Assembly (NCBI GenBank): GCA_902706205.1
Contig: CACSKA010000007.1
Coordinates: 1 to 64,000, forward strand
Source: Chryseobacterium sp. 18061
GTDB taxonomy: Bacteria; Pseudomonadota; Gammaproteobacteria; Enterobacterales; Enterobacteriaceae
Direction: 5' to 3'
DNA: 64,000 bases
The first letter of the stretch is position 1. Each line of letters begins with the position of its first letter. The notes under the pieces are model-generated. The model was not told the origin of the DNA. It searched no databases and was given only the letters and a program-made list of their open reading frames with translations. Of this stretch, positions 38,256 to 47,506 are shown in pieces. The position numbers were made by a program, and so were the translations under genes.

Positions 38256-40394
38256 ATGACACCGCATGTGATGAAACGAGACGGCTGTAAAGCGCCTTTC
38301 AACTCAGCACGCATCCAGGAAGCTATCCTGCGTGCGGCCAAAGCAGCGGGAGTCGATGACGCAGACTATTGCGCCACCGTCGCAGAAGTCGTTAGTACCC
38401 AGATGCAGGGTCGTGACCACGTTGATATCAACGACATTCAGACCGCAGTCGAAAATCAGCTGATGTCTGGCCCGCACAAACAGCTGGCACGCGCTTACAT
38501 TGAATACCGTCACGACCGTGACGTTCAACGCGAAAAGCGTGGCCGCCTGAATCAGGAAATTCGCGGTCTGGTTGAGCAGACTAACTCCGCGTTGCTCAAC
38601 GAAAATGCCAATAAAGACAGCAAAGTGATCCCGACCCAGCGCGACCTGCTAGCGGGCATCGTGGCCAAACACTATGCACGTCAGCATCTGCTGCCCTACG
38701 ACGTGGTACAGGCGCATGAGCGCGGTGAAATTCATTATCACGATCTCGATTACTCGCCGTTTTTCCCGATGTTCAACTGCATGCTGATCGACCTTAAAGG
38801 TATGCTGACTCAGGGCTTTAAGATGGGTAACGCGGAGATTGAGCCGCCAAAATCCATCTCAACGGCCACTGCCGTCACCGCACAGATTATCGCGCAGGTT
38901 GCGAGCCACATTTACGGCGGCACCACCATCAACCGTATTGATGAAGTGCTGGCTCCGTTCGTGAGCGCAAGCTTTGAGAAACACCGCCAAACCGCAGAAG
39001 AATGGCAGATCCCGGATGCCGACGGTTACGCCCATTCTCGCACCGAGAAAGAGTGCTACGACGCGTTCCAGTCACTTGAATATGAAGTGAATACGCTGCA
39101 CACCGCCAATGGACAGACGCCGTTCGTGACCTTTGGCTTTGGCCTGGGCACCAGCTGGGAATCACGCATGATCCAGCAGTCGATCCTGCGTAATCGTATT
39201 GCCGGTCTGGGCAAAAACCGCAAAACCGCGGTGTTCCCGAAACTGGTGTTTGCAATTCGCGATGGTCTGAACCACAAAGCCGGTGACGCTAACTACGACA
39301 TCAAGCAGCTGGCGCTGGAGTGCGCGAGCAAGCGTATGTACCCGGACATCCTGAACTACGACCAGGTGGTGAAAGTCACCGGTTCATTCAAAACCCCAAT
39401 GGGTTGTCGTAGCTTCCTCGGCGTGTGGGAGAACGAAAACGGCGAGCAAATCCATGAAGGCCGCAATAACATCGGTGTTATCAGCCTCAACCTGCCGCGC
39501 ATTGCGCTGGAAGCCAAAGGCGACGAAGCGGCGTTCTGGACATTACTGGACGAACGTTTACAGCTCTCCCGTAAGGCGCTGATGACACGCATCGCCCGTC
39601 TGGAAGGCGTGAAAGCGCGCGTGGCCCCAATCCTGTATATGGAAGGTGCCTGCGGCGTGCGTCTGAAAGCAGACGACGATGTGTCGGAAATTTTCAAAGA
39701 CGGGCGCGCGTCCATTTCTCTGGGTTATATCGGCATTCACGAAACCATTAACGCGCTGTTTGGCGATTCGCACATGTATGACAGTGACGCGCTGCGCGAA
39801 AAAGGCGTGGCCATTGTGCAGCGTCTGCGTGACGCCGTGGACCAGTGGAAAGACGAGACCGGCTACGGATTCAGCCTGTACAGCACGCCGAGCGAAAACC
39901 TGTGCGACCGCTTCTGCCGTCTCGACACCGCCGAGTTTGGCCTGGTCGATGGCGTGACCGACAAAGGGTATTACACCAACAGCTTCCACCTCGACGTGGA
40001 GAAAAAAGTGAACCCGTACGACAAGCTTGATTTCGAAGCGGCCTATCCGCCAATCGCTAACGGCGGTTTCATTTGCTATGGCGAATACCCGAACATTCAG
40101 CACAACCTGAAAGCGCTGGAAGACGTATGGGATTACAGCTACCAGCACGTGCCGTATTACGGAACTAACACGCCGATCGACGAATGCTACGAGTGCGGCT
40201 TTACCGGTGAGTTCGAATGCACCAGCAAAGGCTTCACCTGCCCGAAATGCGGCAACCATGACGCCGCGCGCGTATCAGTGACTCGCCGCGTGTGCGGCTA
40301 TCTCGGCAGCCCGGACGCACGTCCGTTCAACGCCGGGAAGCAGGAAGAAGTGAAGCGCCGCGTGAAGCATTTGGGGAATGGGCAGCTGGATTAA
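38256..40394 (+). CDS. nrdD: Anaerobic ribonucleoside-triphosphate reductase
   Basis: NrdD converts NTPs to dNTPs without oxygen, using a glycyl radical and formate. The 712 residues equal E. coli in length. An ATP-cone domain (KRDGCKAPFNSARI) leads, the barrel follows, and near the C-terminus lie zinc cysteines CYECGF and CPKCG and the radical glycine in RRVCGYLG. Activation is by NrdG, encoded downstream. ATG 38256 follows TGGAGTG. Confidence 0.98.
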   Translation: MTPHVMKRDGCKAPFNSARIQEAILRAAKAAGVDDADYCATVAEVVSTQMQGRDHVDINDIQTAVENQLMSGPHKQLARAYIEYRHDRDVQREKRGRLNQEIRGLVEQTNSALLNENANKDSKVIPTQRDLLAGIVAKHYARQHLLPYDVVQAHERGEIHYHDLDYSPFFPMFNCMLIDLKGMLTQGFKMGNAEIEPPKSISTATAVTAQIIAQVASHIYGGTTINRIDEVLAPFVSASFEKHRQTAEEWQIPDADGYAHSRTEKECYDAFQSLEYEVNTLHTANGQTPFVTFGFGLGTSWESRMIQQSILRNRIAGLGKNRKTAVFPKLVFAIRDGLNHKAGDANYDIKQLALECASKRMYPDILNYDQVVKVTGSFKTPMGCRSFLGVWENENGEQIHEGRNNIGVISLNLPRIALEAKGDEAAFWTLLDERLQLSRKALMTRIARLEGVKARVAPILYMEGACGVRLKADDDVSEIFKDGRASISLGYIGIHETINALFGDSHMYDSDALREKGVAIVQRLRDAVDQWKDETGYGFSLYSTPSENLCDRFCRLDTAEFGLVDGVTDKGYYTNSFHLDVEKKVNPYDKLDFEAAYPPIANGGFICYGEYPNIQHNLKALEDVWDYSYQHVPYYGTNTPIDECYECGFTGEFECTSKGFTCPKCGNHDAARVSVTRRVCGYLGSPDARPFNAGKQEEVKRRVKHLGNGQLD

Positions 40395-40404
40395 GTAGGC
40401 ATTC

Positions 40405-40450
40405 AGCCACGTTACTCCCCCTCCCTCAGGGAGAGGGAGTAAAAAGCCTT
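40405..40450. repeat. Palindromic CTCCC/GGGAG repeat after nrdD
   Basis: ACTCCCCCTCCC-TCAG-GGAGAGGGAGT at about 40411-40440 forms a stem related to the CCCTCTCCC/GGGAGAGGG repeats seen at 44.3, 55.6-55.8 and 61.2 kb. It is not followed by a T run. Confidence 0.65.
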
Positions 40451-40489
40451 ACCTGCGGCTTCACATATCGCTCCGTTTTCGCAAAGTAA

Positions 40490-40595
40490 TGGATGTCAGA
40501 ACAAGGCGGCAAACGAGAGAATTCCGGAGAGCTTACTCAAGTAAGTGACCCGGATGAGCGAGCGAAGCCAACGCGGTTATGGCATTCAGTGAGAA
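40490..40595. repeat. ERIC element between nrdD and nrdG
   Basis: The segment contains AGAACAAGGCGGCAAACGAG, the ERIC core GAGCTTACTCAAGTAAGTGA and GATGAGCGAGCGAAGCCAACGCGG. It ends within about 10 bp of the nrdG start and supplies an in-frame upstream ATG at 40579. Confidence 0.9.
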
Positions 40596-40602
40596 GCGAA
40601 AA

Positions 40603-41067
40603 ATGAATTACCACCAATATTATCCTGTCGATATCATCAACGGCCCCGGTACGCGCTGTACGCTATTCGTCTCCGGTTGCGTCCATGAATGCCCCGGGTG
40701 CTATAACAAAAGCACCTGGCGGCTGAATTCCGGCCTGCCGTTTACCGATGAGACGGCAGACCGCATCATCGCTGACCTCAACGATACGCGCATCAAACGC
40801 CAGGGGATCTCGCTCTCAGGCGGCGATCCGCTGCATCCGCAAAACGTGGCGGAAATTCTGCGGCTGGTGAAGCGCATTCACACGGAATGCCCGGGGAAAG
40901 ATATCTGGGTGTGGACTGGCTACAAGCTCGATGAACTAAACACGGAACAGCTCGAAGTGGTCAATCTCATTAACGTGCTGGTCGATGGCAAGTTTGTGCA
41001 GGACCTGAAAGATCCGGCGCTTATCTGGCGCGGCAGCAGCAATCAGGTGGTTCATCACCTGCGTTAG
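40603..41067 (+). CDS. nrdG: Anaerobic ribonucleotide reductase activating enzyme
   Basis: NrdG is a radical-SAM enzyme that installs the glycyl radical on NrdD. The 154-residue protein carries the [4Fe-4S] motif CVHECPGC (C26, C30, C33) and SLSGGDPLHP. ATG 40603 (MNYHQYYPVDI) is the family start and follows GAGAAG; the in-frame ATG at 40579 lies in the ERIC element and would add eight foreign residues. Confidence 0.97.
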   Translation: MNYHQYYPVDIINGPGTRCTLFVSGCVHECPGCYNKSTWRLNSGLPFTDETADRIIADLNDTRIKRQGISLSGGDPLHPQNVAEILRLVKRIHTECPGKDIWVWTGYKLDELNTEQLEVVNLINVLVDGKFVQDLKDPALIWRGSSNQVVHHLR

Positions 41068-41096
41068 AAAAAGCGGAGCTCTGGCTCCGCTTTTTT
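41068..41096. terminator. Bidirectional terminator between nrdG and the BglG-type gene
   Basis: AAGCGGAGC-TCTG-GCTCCGCTT (41071-41092) is flanked by five A upstream and six T in total downstream. It can terminate nrdG rightwards and the convergent regulator leftwards. Confidence 0.92.
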
Positions 41097-41099
41097 GTA

Positions 41100-43010
41100 T
41101 CAGAACCGGCTCACGCACTCCATCGCCACGGTTTTAAACTCACTGAAGTTTTTGCAGATACAGAGTCGGGCCATGGCGCGTTCACGCAGGAAAGTGACAA
41201 AAATATCGTAAATCGCCATCGCCTCTTCGTATTCGCTTTTACTGATGGCGAGCAGGAAAATCACCTGCGCGGTTTCATCACCCCAGGCAATTCCCTTCGG
41301 GGCCAGCACCGTGTACACCACCGTTTTCTTGGCCATTAAGCCCAATGCGTGTGGCAAGGCAATGCCATCGCCGAGCATGGTGCTGACAATCGCCTCACGT
41401 TCAATGACCGACTCAACAAAATCGTCATCAACAAACCCTTCATCATTTAACTGATTGCACAGTTCAGCCAGCAGCATTTGCTGATCGACCGGCTCGTTAA
41501 TGATACGGAAATGGCGAGCATCAAAGAACTTCTCCAGCATCCACGGACGGGTTCGGTCCACCAGCACCAGCTTGCCGATTTGCTCCAGCTGATAATCCGT
41601 TGGGAACGGCGACATCACCACCACCGGCTTGTCTTTCTCGGTAATGCGCACCGTCGAGACCACGAAGTCTTCGCTGATGCCATCCCGCTGTTCGTAATCG
41701 CGCAGGGTGATGGTTTCGGTCATCACCAGCTGCGGATACTTGCGCTGCAGTACCGCTTCAATCATCCGCACCATCGCGTTGCCCGCATCGCACACCAGCA
41801 GCACGCGCGGCTGACGCTGATAACCGATGTTGTAATGACGCTCAAGCCCCACGCCAATATGCAGTACCAGGAAACCAATTTCATTTTCACTGATGGTCCA
41901 CGGCGTGTATTTACTCCAGCCGGACACCGCCGCCAGGGTCATATCCCAGGCCATCGGATAGTGCTGTTTGATGTTATCGAGCAGCGGGTTAGGGATCATA
42001 ATCTGGTAGCGCACGCGGGTGATCATGGTCTTGATGTGGGTCAGCAGGTCCGCGTGCAGCTGCTCATCACTGAGCATGTTGTAGTTATAGTGACTGTTGA
42101 TGTACTGCAGAATGTAGTTCACCAGCGCTTCATCGTCGTCGGCGTTAATCTGGCTCGGGGAGATGTCCTGCACCTGCCGCGCCGCAATATGCACTCGCAG
42201 CCAGTTCTCTTCCGAAGGGGCCAGGGTTTTGCCCGCCAGCTGTTGAATCGCGACGGCGATATCATGGGCCGCATTGCGCACCGCTTCATCGACATCATCG
42301 GCGCTAAATTCTGGCAGCGGATACCCCTCGCTGACACGACGCACCGCCACCGAACAATACAGCCGCACGAACAGCTCACCTTCGTCGGTGAGGCGAATGT
42401 GCCAGCGGCTAAACGCGTCTTGCAGTACGGATGTCAGCTGCTCAGGCACGCCCGCATTGAGCGCTTCCTGGGTCAGCAGCGGGTTGGTACTGTCCTGCTG
42501 CGCCAGTTGCCACAACAGGTCTGTCAGGCAGGCGCGGATGGTCATTTCGCTGCCGAACAGCTTCACGCCATGGCGCGGGCGAGTTTCCAGCGTCAGCTGA
42601 TAACGCGCCAGCCATTCACGCACTTCAGCCATATCGCCCTGCAAGGTGGCGCGGCTGACAAACCATTCATCGGCCAAATCTTCCAGCTTCAGAGAAAAGG
42701 CTGACGTCAGAAAACGAACCATTAAATAATGCACCCGCTCGCTACCGGTTCGCGGAATACGCAACAGGCGTGGGCGGGAATCTTGCAAAGACTGGAACAG
42801 CGTCGGGTCATCCACACGCAGCTGATAACCATTACCCCGGCTAAGCACAAACTGCGCGCCGTGATGAATTAGCAGGGCATTGAGCGCGGTGATATCTGCC
42901 CGAACCGTACGCGTAGAAACGGATAACCGCTGGGCGAGCTCGTCCTGCGGCAGCGTTTCGTTTTGCAACATATCAAACAGTTGCGCTAAGCGTTGGTTCG
43001 GAAATCGCAC
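41100..43010 (-). CDS. PTS-regulated transcriptional regulator (HTH, two PRDs, EIIB, EIIA)
   Basis: This 636-residue protein resembles BglG/Mga-type (MtlR-like) regulators. It has an N-terminal HTH_11 (ELAQRLSVSTRTVRADI) and a second HTH-like stretch (LADEWFVSRATLQGD). Two PRDs follow (about residues 170-395), then an EIIB-like domain with C407 (LLVCDAGNAM) and a fructose/mannitol-type EIIA domain with H554 (GIALPHALGL). The protein would sense the phosphorylation state of a PTS through these residues and regulate nearby genes. It is the last gene of the leftward cluster, 47 bp after the lactonase. Its target is inferred, not shown. Confidence 0.87.
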   Translation of the reverse strand: MRFPNQRLAQLFDMLQNETLPQDELAQRLSVSTRTVRADITALNALLIHHGAQFVLSRGNGYQLRVDDPTLFQSLQDSRPRLLRIPRTGSERVHYLMVRFLTSAFSLKLEDLADEWFVSRATLQGDMAEVREWLARYQLTLETRPRHGVKLFGSEMTIRACLTDLLWQLAQQDSTNPLLTQEALNAGVPEQLTSVLQDAFSRWHIRLTDEGELFVRLYCSVAVRRVSEGYPLPEFSADDVDEAVRNAAHDIAVAIQQLAGKTLAPSEENWLRVHIAARQVQDISPSQINADDDEALVNYILQYINSHYNYNMLSDEQLHADLLTHIKTMITRVRYQIMIPNPLLDNIKQHYPMAWDMTLAAVSGWSKYTPWTISENEIGFLVLHIGVGLERHYNIGYQRQPRVLLVCDAGNAMVRMIEAVLQRKYPQLVMTETITLRDYEQRDGISEDFVVSTVRITEKDKPVVVMSPFPTDYQLEQIGKLVLVDRTRPWMLEKFFDARHFRIINEPVDQQMLLAELCNQLNDEGFVDDDFVESVIEREAIVSTMLGDGIALPHALGLMAKKTVVYTVLAPKGIAWGDETAQVIFLLAISKSEYEEAMAIYDIFVTFLRERAMARLCICKNFSEFKTVAMECVSRF

Positions 43011-43057
43011 TCGGGTGTCCTCTTTTCAAAACGGGCGATTACCGCCCGACGTCCAGC

Positions 43058-44209
43058 TTAATTTTTGGGTGATATCACCATTTGCGATGGGCTACCTACC
43101 GCGGTGTAGCCAGGCTCGAAGGTCAATTTTTCGGTGTGCGGGGCGACCTTAAAGCGAGTGATGTTGTCACTGCGCTGGTTCATGACGTATAGCCACTGGC
43201 CTTTCGGGTCCAGCGTGACGGTGCGCGGGTAATCTCCACGCGTCCACACATCATCCTGATGAATGAGCTCACCGTCGGCGGATACCGTAAAGTGTGCGAC
43301 GCTGTTATGCAAACGATTGGCGACATATAACTGTTTCCCATCGTGACTCAACGTCAAACCAGCAGCAAAATTGGTGCCTTTATAGTCTTTGGGCAGCGAT
43401 GAGACGGTTTTGCCTTCGGTCAGCGTGCCCTTCGCCGAATCGAGACGATAATGCGTCAGCGTCGAGGCTTCTTCGTTGATTAACCATAGCCCATCCCCCT
43501 TCGGCGTGAAGACAAAGTGACGCGGACCAGCACCTTTGGAAGACGCAGCAATAAACGGCGGCGTGTTTGGCGTCAGTTTGCCGGTAGCATCATCCAGCTG
43601 ATACTGGTAGATCCGGTCGAGACCCAGATCGGTTGAGAAAACGTATTTTCCCAGCGGATCGGCGGCGATCATGTGCGCGTGCGGTCCGTTGTGATCACTG
43701 GCGGCAAAGCTTCCTTCAACGGCGGCTTCTGGTTTGCTCGCGCCCGCCGGGCCTTCATCCTGATGCGTATCCGTGGCCTCACCGAGGCTACCGTCCTTTT
43801 TCACCGGCAATACCGCGATCGTGCCGCTGACGTAGTTGGCTATCAGCAAGTGGCGACCATTTGGCGTCAGGGATAGATAGACCGGGCCCGCACCACCGGA
43901 AGACACCTGATTCAGCTCCGTCAGACTGCCGTCGGCAGCCACTTTCCAGGCCTGCACCACGCCCTTTTCCGCTTCACTGGCGGCATACAGCGTTTTGCCG
44001 TCGTGAGAGACGGTCAGCTGCGCAGCGTTAGGCAGCGAGCTGACCAGGGTTTTGTCGTGAAGTTCGCCAGTGGAAGGATCGACCGCGAAACGGTACAGGC
44101 CTTCGCCATTTGGGTTGTAGGTGCCGACCCAGGCGAACTGTGTCTGTGCGTTGGCAGCGGTGGCGAGCAGTGAGAATGAAGCGACAAGCAGATGGCGTGC
44201 GGACAGCAT
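43058..44209 (-). CDS. Exported lactonase-family beta-propeller (6-phosphogluconolactonase-like)
   Basis: This 383-residue protein has a cleavable signal peptide (MLSARHLLVASFSLLATAANA) and then seven-bladed propeller repeats of the YbhE/lactonase_7 type (for example VSHDGKTLYAASEAEKG, LTPNGRHLLIANY, LDPKGQWLYVMNQRSDNI). Cytosolic relatives hydrolyse 6-phosphogluconolactone; export here suggests a sugar lactone outside the cytosol, for example one yielding an aldonic or amino-aldonic acid for the adjacent pathway. ATG 44209 after AAGGAG is chosen for the signal peptide. Its place after the aldolase gene suggests membership of the same pathway. Confidence 0.8.
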   Translation of the reverse strand: MLSARHLLVASFSLLATAANAQTQFAWVGTYNPNGEGLYRFAVDPSTGELHDKTLVSSLPNAAQLTVSHDGKTLYAASEAEKGVVQAWKVAADGSLTELNQVSSGGAGPVYLSLTPNGRHLLIANYVSGTIAVLPVKKDGSLGEATDTHQDEGPAGASKPEAAVEGSFAASDHNGPHAHMIAADPLGKYVFSTDLGLDRIYQYQLDDATGKLTPNTPPFIAASSKGAGPRHFVFTPKGDGLWLINEEASTLTHYRLDSAKGTLTEGKTVSSLPKDYKGTNFAAGLTLSHDGKQLYVANRLHNSVAHFTVSADGELIHQDDVWTRGDYPRTVTLDPKGQWLYVMNQRSDNITRFKVAPHTEKLTFEPGYTAVGSPSQMVISPKN

Positions 44210-44244
44210 GGGAACTCCTTGACGGTCAGTTGATGAGTGGTGCG

Positions 44245-44368
44245 GTTTGATGCCCTCTCCCCGCCCCTCTCCCACAGGGAGAGGGAGAAAGAAAATCCTC
44301 CTTTCTCTGTGAGAGAGGGAGAAAGAAAATCCCCTCTCCCACAGGGAGAGGGTTAGGGAGAGGGGATA
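44245..44368. repeat. Cluster of CCCTCTCCC/GGGAGAGGG palindromic repeats
   Basis: Between the aldolase and lactonase genes are palindromes such as CCCCTCTCCCACAGGGAGAGGG and a variant CTTTCTCTGTGAGAGAGG, with GAGAAAGAAAATCC repeated twice (near 44285 and 44320). They may form RNA stems separating the two cistrons. Confidence 0.8.
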
Positions 44369-44370
44369 AA

Positions 44371-45111
44371 TTACCCTACCAGTTTTTTCGTCATCTCCAG
44401 CAGCGTGCGCACATCCGCCGGGCGGGTGTTGCCGCTGTCTTTGTCGATGATCGAACTGTAAATGTGTGGGATCACCTTTTTCACGCCCGCATCGAGAGCG
44501 ATCTTAAGGATTTCGCTGTAGTTTTCCAGATCGATACCGCCGGTCGGCTCCAGCCAGAAATCGTGACGGGCGCAGGCTTCGGCGACAACCTGATATTCGT
44601 CACGACACTTCAGACCCCCCATCGGGAAGTATTTGATGGAGCTACAGCCCATATCTTTCAGCAGCGCAATCGCGGTATCGACCGGCACAATGCCGTCCTG
44701 CTCTTTGCTGCTTAAGGGACCGGTGGATATCTTGACCATACCCGGCGTGCCGGTTGGAGACACCAGGCCGTTAACCACGGTTTCATTCTGCCCAAGCAGC
44801 GCACGGCTGGTTGCCACGCCGGTGAACACCTGGTTCACGTGCTGCGGCTGCACTTCACGGGAAATCTGGCTAACCATGTCGGACTGGTTCGGATCACCGG
44901 CACCAAGGCCGACGGATAGCGCATTATCAATCAGCGCCGCGTATTCACGCATATCGGCGACCGCGGTCGCGACGTCCGGATAATTTTTGGAGAGCACGCC
45001 GACCAGCACATGGCCTTCTGCGGCCTCATACACTTCGCTGGCATTCGCTTTCGACCCGGCGAGGACATTCAGACAGACACGGTCACGGTAAAAATTCGGG
45101 GTCAGTTTCAT
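44371..45111 (-). CDS. KDGP aldolase family protein (DgaF-like)
   Basis: This 246-residue class I aldolase-type protein resembles DgaF, which splits 2-keto-3-deoxygluconate-6-phosphate to pyruvate and glyceraldehyde-3-phosphate. The putative Schiff-base lysine is K160 in SSIKYFPMGGL; other conserved pieces are GVLSKNYPDV, GLGAGDPNQ and WLEPTGGIDLENY. Its start overlaps the DgaE-like gene by four bases (ATGA), so the two are translationally coupled. Activity is inferred from family and neighbour. Confidence 0.88.
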   Translation of the reverse strand: MKLTPNFYRDRVCLNVLAGSKANASEVYEAAEGHVLVGVLSKNYPDVATAVADMREYAALIDNALSVGLGAGDPNQSDMVSQISREVQPQHVNQVFTGVATSRALLGQNETVVNGLVSPTGTPGMVKISTGPLSSKEQDGIVPVDTAIALLKDMGCSSIKYFPMGGLKCRDEYQVVAEACARHDFWLEPTGGIDLENYSEILKIALDAGVKKVIPHIYSSIIDKDSGNTRPADVRTLLEMTKKLVG

Positions 45112-46226
45112 GCGTTTTTTTCCTTGTTCAGCACTTCTGCAATACGGCTTGCGACAATCTCCAACTGCTGTGCATTCACACTGCGCACATCAGCTTCAAT
45201 AATGCCTTCATTGGCCTTGTAGCCACGGAAGTAGATGGCGTATTCGCCTTTTTTCAGCTCAGCCACCAGTTCGCCAGTGGCGATGCGGGTGACGGCTTCA
45301 TCAAACTTGATTTCGGTACGGGCGATATCACGACCCGCAGCATCCCACACTACGCGAGATGTCACGCCGTTCAGGGCATTGAGCGCGGCGATAAATGGCG
45401 TCATTTTTTCCACCATCTGTGCGCCGCTCTCTTTTTCCGCCGTCAGAAAATGTTCGATAGCGCAGGTCAGGCCGAGAATACCTTCTTTACCCACTTTCAT
45501 CGCACGGCCAATGCCCGCCGTCTGGCGTTTGACCCACTCGACGTATTGGGTTTTACCGATAACCAGGCCGCTGGTCGGCCCTTCAATCGCTTTCGCGCCG
45601 CTGTAAATCACGAGGTCAGCACCCGCACGGTAGTAACACTGCAAATCTTCTTCTGCGGCAGCATCCACAATCAGCGGCAGAGTGTGTTTACGCGCCACCA
45701 CGACCGCCTGCTCCACGCTGAGCATACTTTTCTGTACGCAGTGGTGAGATTTGATATAGAGGATTGCCGCGGTACGTGGCGTAATCGCCGCCGCCAGCTG
45801 ATCGGCGGAACACTCGTTGGCGTAGCCCGCTTCCACCATTTTGCCGCCACCTAGCGCGATCATGGTGCTGACCGGTGCGCCAAAGTTGACGTTGTGTCCG
45901 CGCGGCAGAACGATTTCGTTATTCTCAACCGGCGTGTTGTGCAGGTTTTCCAGCAGCCAGTCACTGTCTTTCACCAGCACACCGGCGATGGACTGCGCGA
46001 TGCCTGCGGAGGCGCAGGAAACAACCGTTGCGCCTTCTACGTCCAGTAGTTTCGCGATGTATTCGCCGGTTTTGTTCACCAGGTCTTTCATTTCGAAGTA
46101 GTGATTCATACCGATCAGGACCGCCTCAACCACTTCCGGGCGCGGGGTCGACACACCGAGCGCAGTCATACGGCCAGAGGCGTTAATCACTTGTTTAAGC
46201 TGGTATTTCTCATAAATCGAAGACAT
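45108..46226 (-). CDS. DgaE-type PLP-dependent ammonia lyase
   Basis: This 372-residue enzyme is of the SelA/DgaE family. DgaE of Salmonella converts D-glucosaminate-6-phosphate to 2-keto-3-deoxygluconate-6-phosphate with loss of ammonia. The PLP lysine is K212 (YSGAKAIEGPTSG) and the cofactor aspartate lies in LPLIVDAAAEED. ATG 46226 has GGAG eight bases upstream; a GTG three codons earlier is possible. It overlaps the 3' end of the amidohydrolase gene. The exact amino-sugar acid is unknown. Confidence 0.88.
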   Translation of the reverse strand: MSSIYEKYQLKQVINASGRMTALGVSTPRPEVVEAVLIGMNHYFEMKDLVNKTGEYIAKLLDVEGATVVSCASAGIAQSIAGVLVKDSDWLLENLHNTPVENNEIVLPRGHNVNFGAPVSTMIALGGGKMVEAGYANECSADQLAAAITPRTAAILYIKSHHCVQKSMLSVEQAVVVARKHTLPLIVDAAAEEDLQCYYRAGADLVIYSGAKAIEGPTSGLVIGKTQYVEWVKRQTAGIGRAMKVGKEGILGLTCAIEHFLTAEKESGAQMVEKMTPFIAALNALNGVTSRVVWDAAGRDIARTEIKFDEAVTRIATGELVAELKKGEYAIYFRGYKANEGIIEADVRSVNAQQLEIVASRIAEVLNKEKNA

Positions 46227-47343
46227 GTTCTGCACTCCCTTGTTCGGTCAGATAGCCCTTGCCTGCACGGATTGCGGCCAGCGGCACCAGATCCTGGTCC
46301 GCCTGCAGGGCGTTGTTTTCAGCATCCACCAGCGTGACCGGCTGGCGTTTCAGGGTGAATAGGGTGAGGTCGGCGTCGAAGCCTACAGCCAGCTGGCCTT
46401 TATTCTTCAGGCGAATTGCCTCGGCGGCATTGGCGGTCACACAGTCGATCACCTGCGGCAGCGACATCCCGATGGCGAGGAATTTCGCCATCACACGCGC
46501 CAGGGAATGCACCGGCCCGTTGATGCGGTTGCGACAGTAAATGTCAGAGCTAATGGTGTGCGGCAAAATGCCCATCGCAATCGCCTGTTTGGCAACGTCA
46601 AAACTGAAGCTGGCGGTGCCGTGGCCCACATCCAGCTTGATGCCACGTTTCAGGGCGCCGGAAACCGAGGCACGCAGCTCACCCGACGGAGTCAGAATGC
46701 GGTTCGGTTTGCCGTTGTAGCAGTGGGTAATGATGTCGCCGGAGGTCAGCAGCTCGGTGATTTCATCGAGGTTCGGCGGGTTATTGCCGATATGCACCAT
46801 CAGCGGCAGATCGCCGTTAGCATTCTGAATTTCTTTCGCTTTTTCCAGCGGCGTGATGCCATTTTCACCGACCACGCTGCTACTCATGCGCGCCTTCAGG
46901 CCGACGATGAAATTCGGGTGGCGCTTGATGGCGGCCGTCGCGGCGTCAGCATCAATGTTCGCCATGTTGGCTAATTCATTCTGCGCGATAAGACCCACGC
47001 GAGAGATGTTCAGCAGCGCATACACGTCGGTAGCACAGGCGCGGGTCAGTTCGTGGAAGGTATCGACATCGTCTGCCCCGGTACTGCCTGCGTCGATGAC
47101 AGTGGTGACGCCTGTCGCCACGCCCACGCTGTCCGGCTCGTCGTTATAAATGGGCGATTTCGGGTAGCAGTGAACGTGTAAATCAATCCAGCCAGCGCTG
47201 ACGTAGTGCTCGCCGTTGAGAGAGACAACTTTCGTCGCCTCACCGTTAATCTCGCCCAGCGCTGCAATCTTGCCATCTTTGATGGCGATATCCGTTACCG
47301 TATCGTTAACCAGTCGTGCGCGCTTAAGCAGTAAATCAAACAT
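46210..47343 (-). CDS. Metal-dependent amidohydrolase/deacetylase family enzyme
   Basis: This 377-residue protein is an amidohydrolase-superfamily (dihydroorotase-like, COG3964-type as I recall) hydrolase. Metal ligands are visible: DLHVHCYPK (HxH), the carbamylated lysine in GLKARMSSS, MVHIGNN, ITHCYNG and the catalytic Asp in SSDIYCRN. The group contains deacylases and esterases with unsettled physiological substrates. Here, ahead of an amino-sugar-acid ammonia lyase, removal of an N-acyl group is the natural guess. ATG 47343 has AAGGAG at good spacing; a gap with a palindromic repeat separates it from the membrane proteins. Confidence 0.87.
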   Translation of the reverse strand: MFDLLLKRARLVNDTVTDIAIKDGKIAALGEINGEATKVVSLNGEHYVSAGWIDLHVHCYPKSPIYNDEPDSVGVATGVTTVIDAGSTGADDVDTFHELTRACATDVYALLNISRVGLIAQNELANMANIDADAATAAIKRHPNFIVGLKARMSSSVVGENGITPLEKAKEIQNANGDLPLMVHIGNNPPNLDEITELLTSGDIITHCYNGKPNRILTPSGELRASVSGALKRGIKLDVGHGTASFSFDVAKQAIAMGILPHTISSDIYCRNRINGPVHSLARVMAKFLAIGMSLPQVIDCVTANAAEAIRLKNKGQLAVGFDADLTLFTLKRQPVTLVDAENNALQADQDLVPLAAIRAGKGYLTEQGSAEHVFDL

Positions 47344-47369
47344 CGCTTTCTCCTTCATACATAACCTAT

Positions 47370-47490
47370 CCCAGTAGGCGTTACTGGCGTAGACAGTTTG
47401 AATACGGACAGCGCGGAGAAACCGGAGCGTACACGTGGTACGTGAGGATTTCGAGCACTGCCCTGGTTCAAAATGGCAAGCAAAATAGCC
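47370..47490. repeat. ERIC-like palindromic intergenic repeat inside the dga-like operon
   Basis: The segment starts near GTTACTGGCGTAGACAGTTTG and has a central dyad (GAAACCGGAGCGTACACG / CGTGAGGATTTC), ending GGCAAGCAAAATAGCC. I recall near-identical copies in Enterobacteriaceae genomes. It is transcribed between two co-oriented operon genes. Confidence 0.65.
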
Positions 47491-47506
47491 CTAATGGGGT
47501 AGGTTT

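Noticed and set aside
41478..42704. A 408-codon plus-strand frame across the PRD regulator
   Set aside because: It is a shadow of the regulator; the encoded protein is rich in His, Arg and Gln without domains. The same applies to long antisense frames over treC (32455-33498) and mpl (53403-54425).
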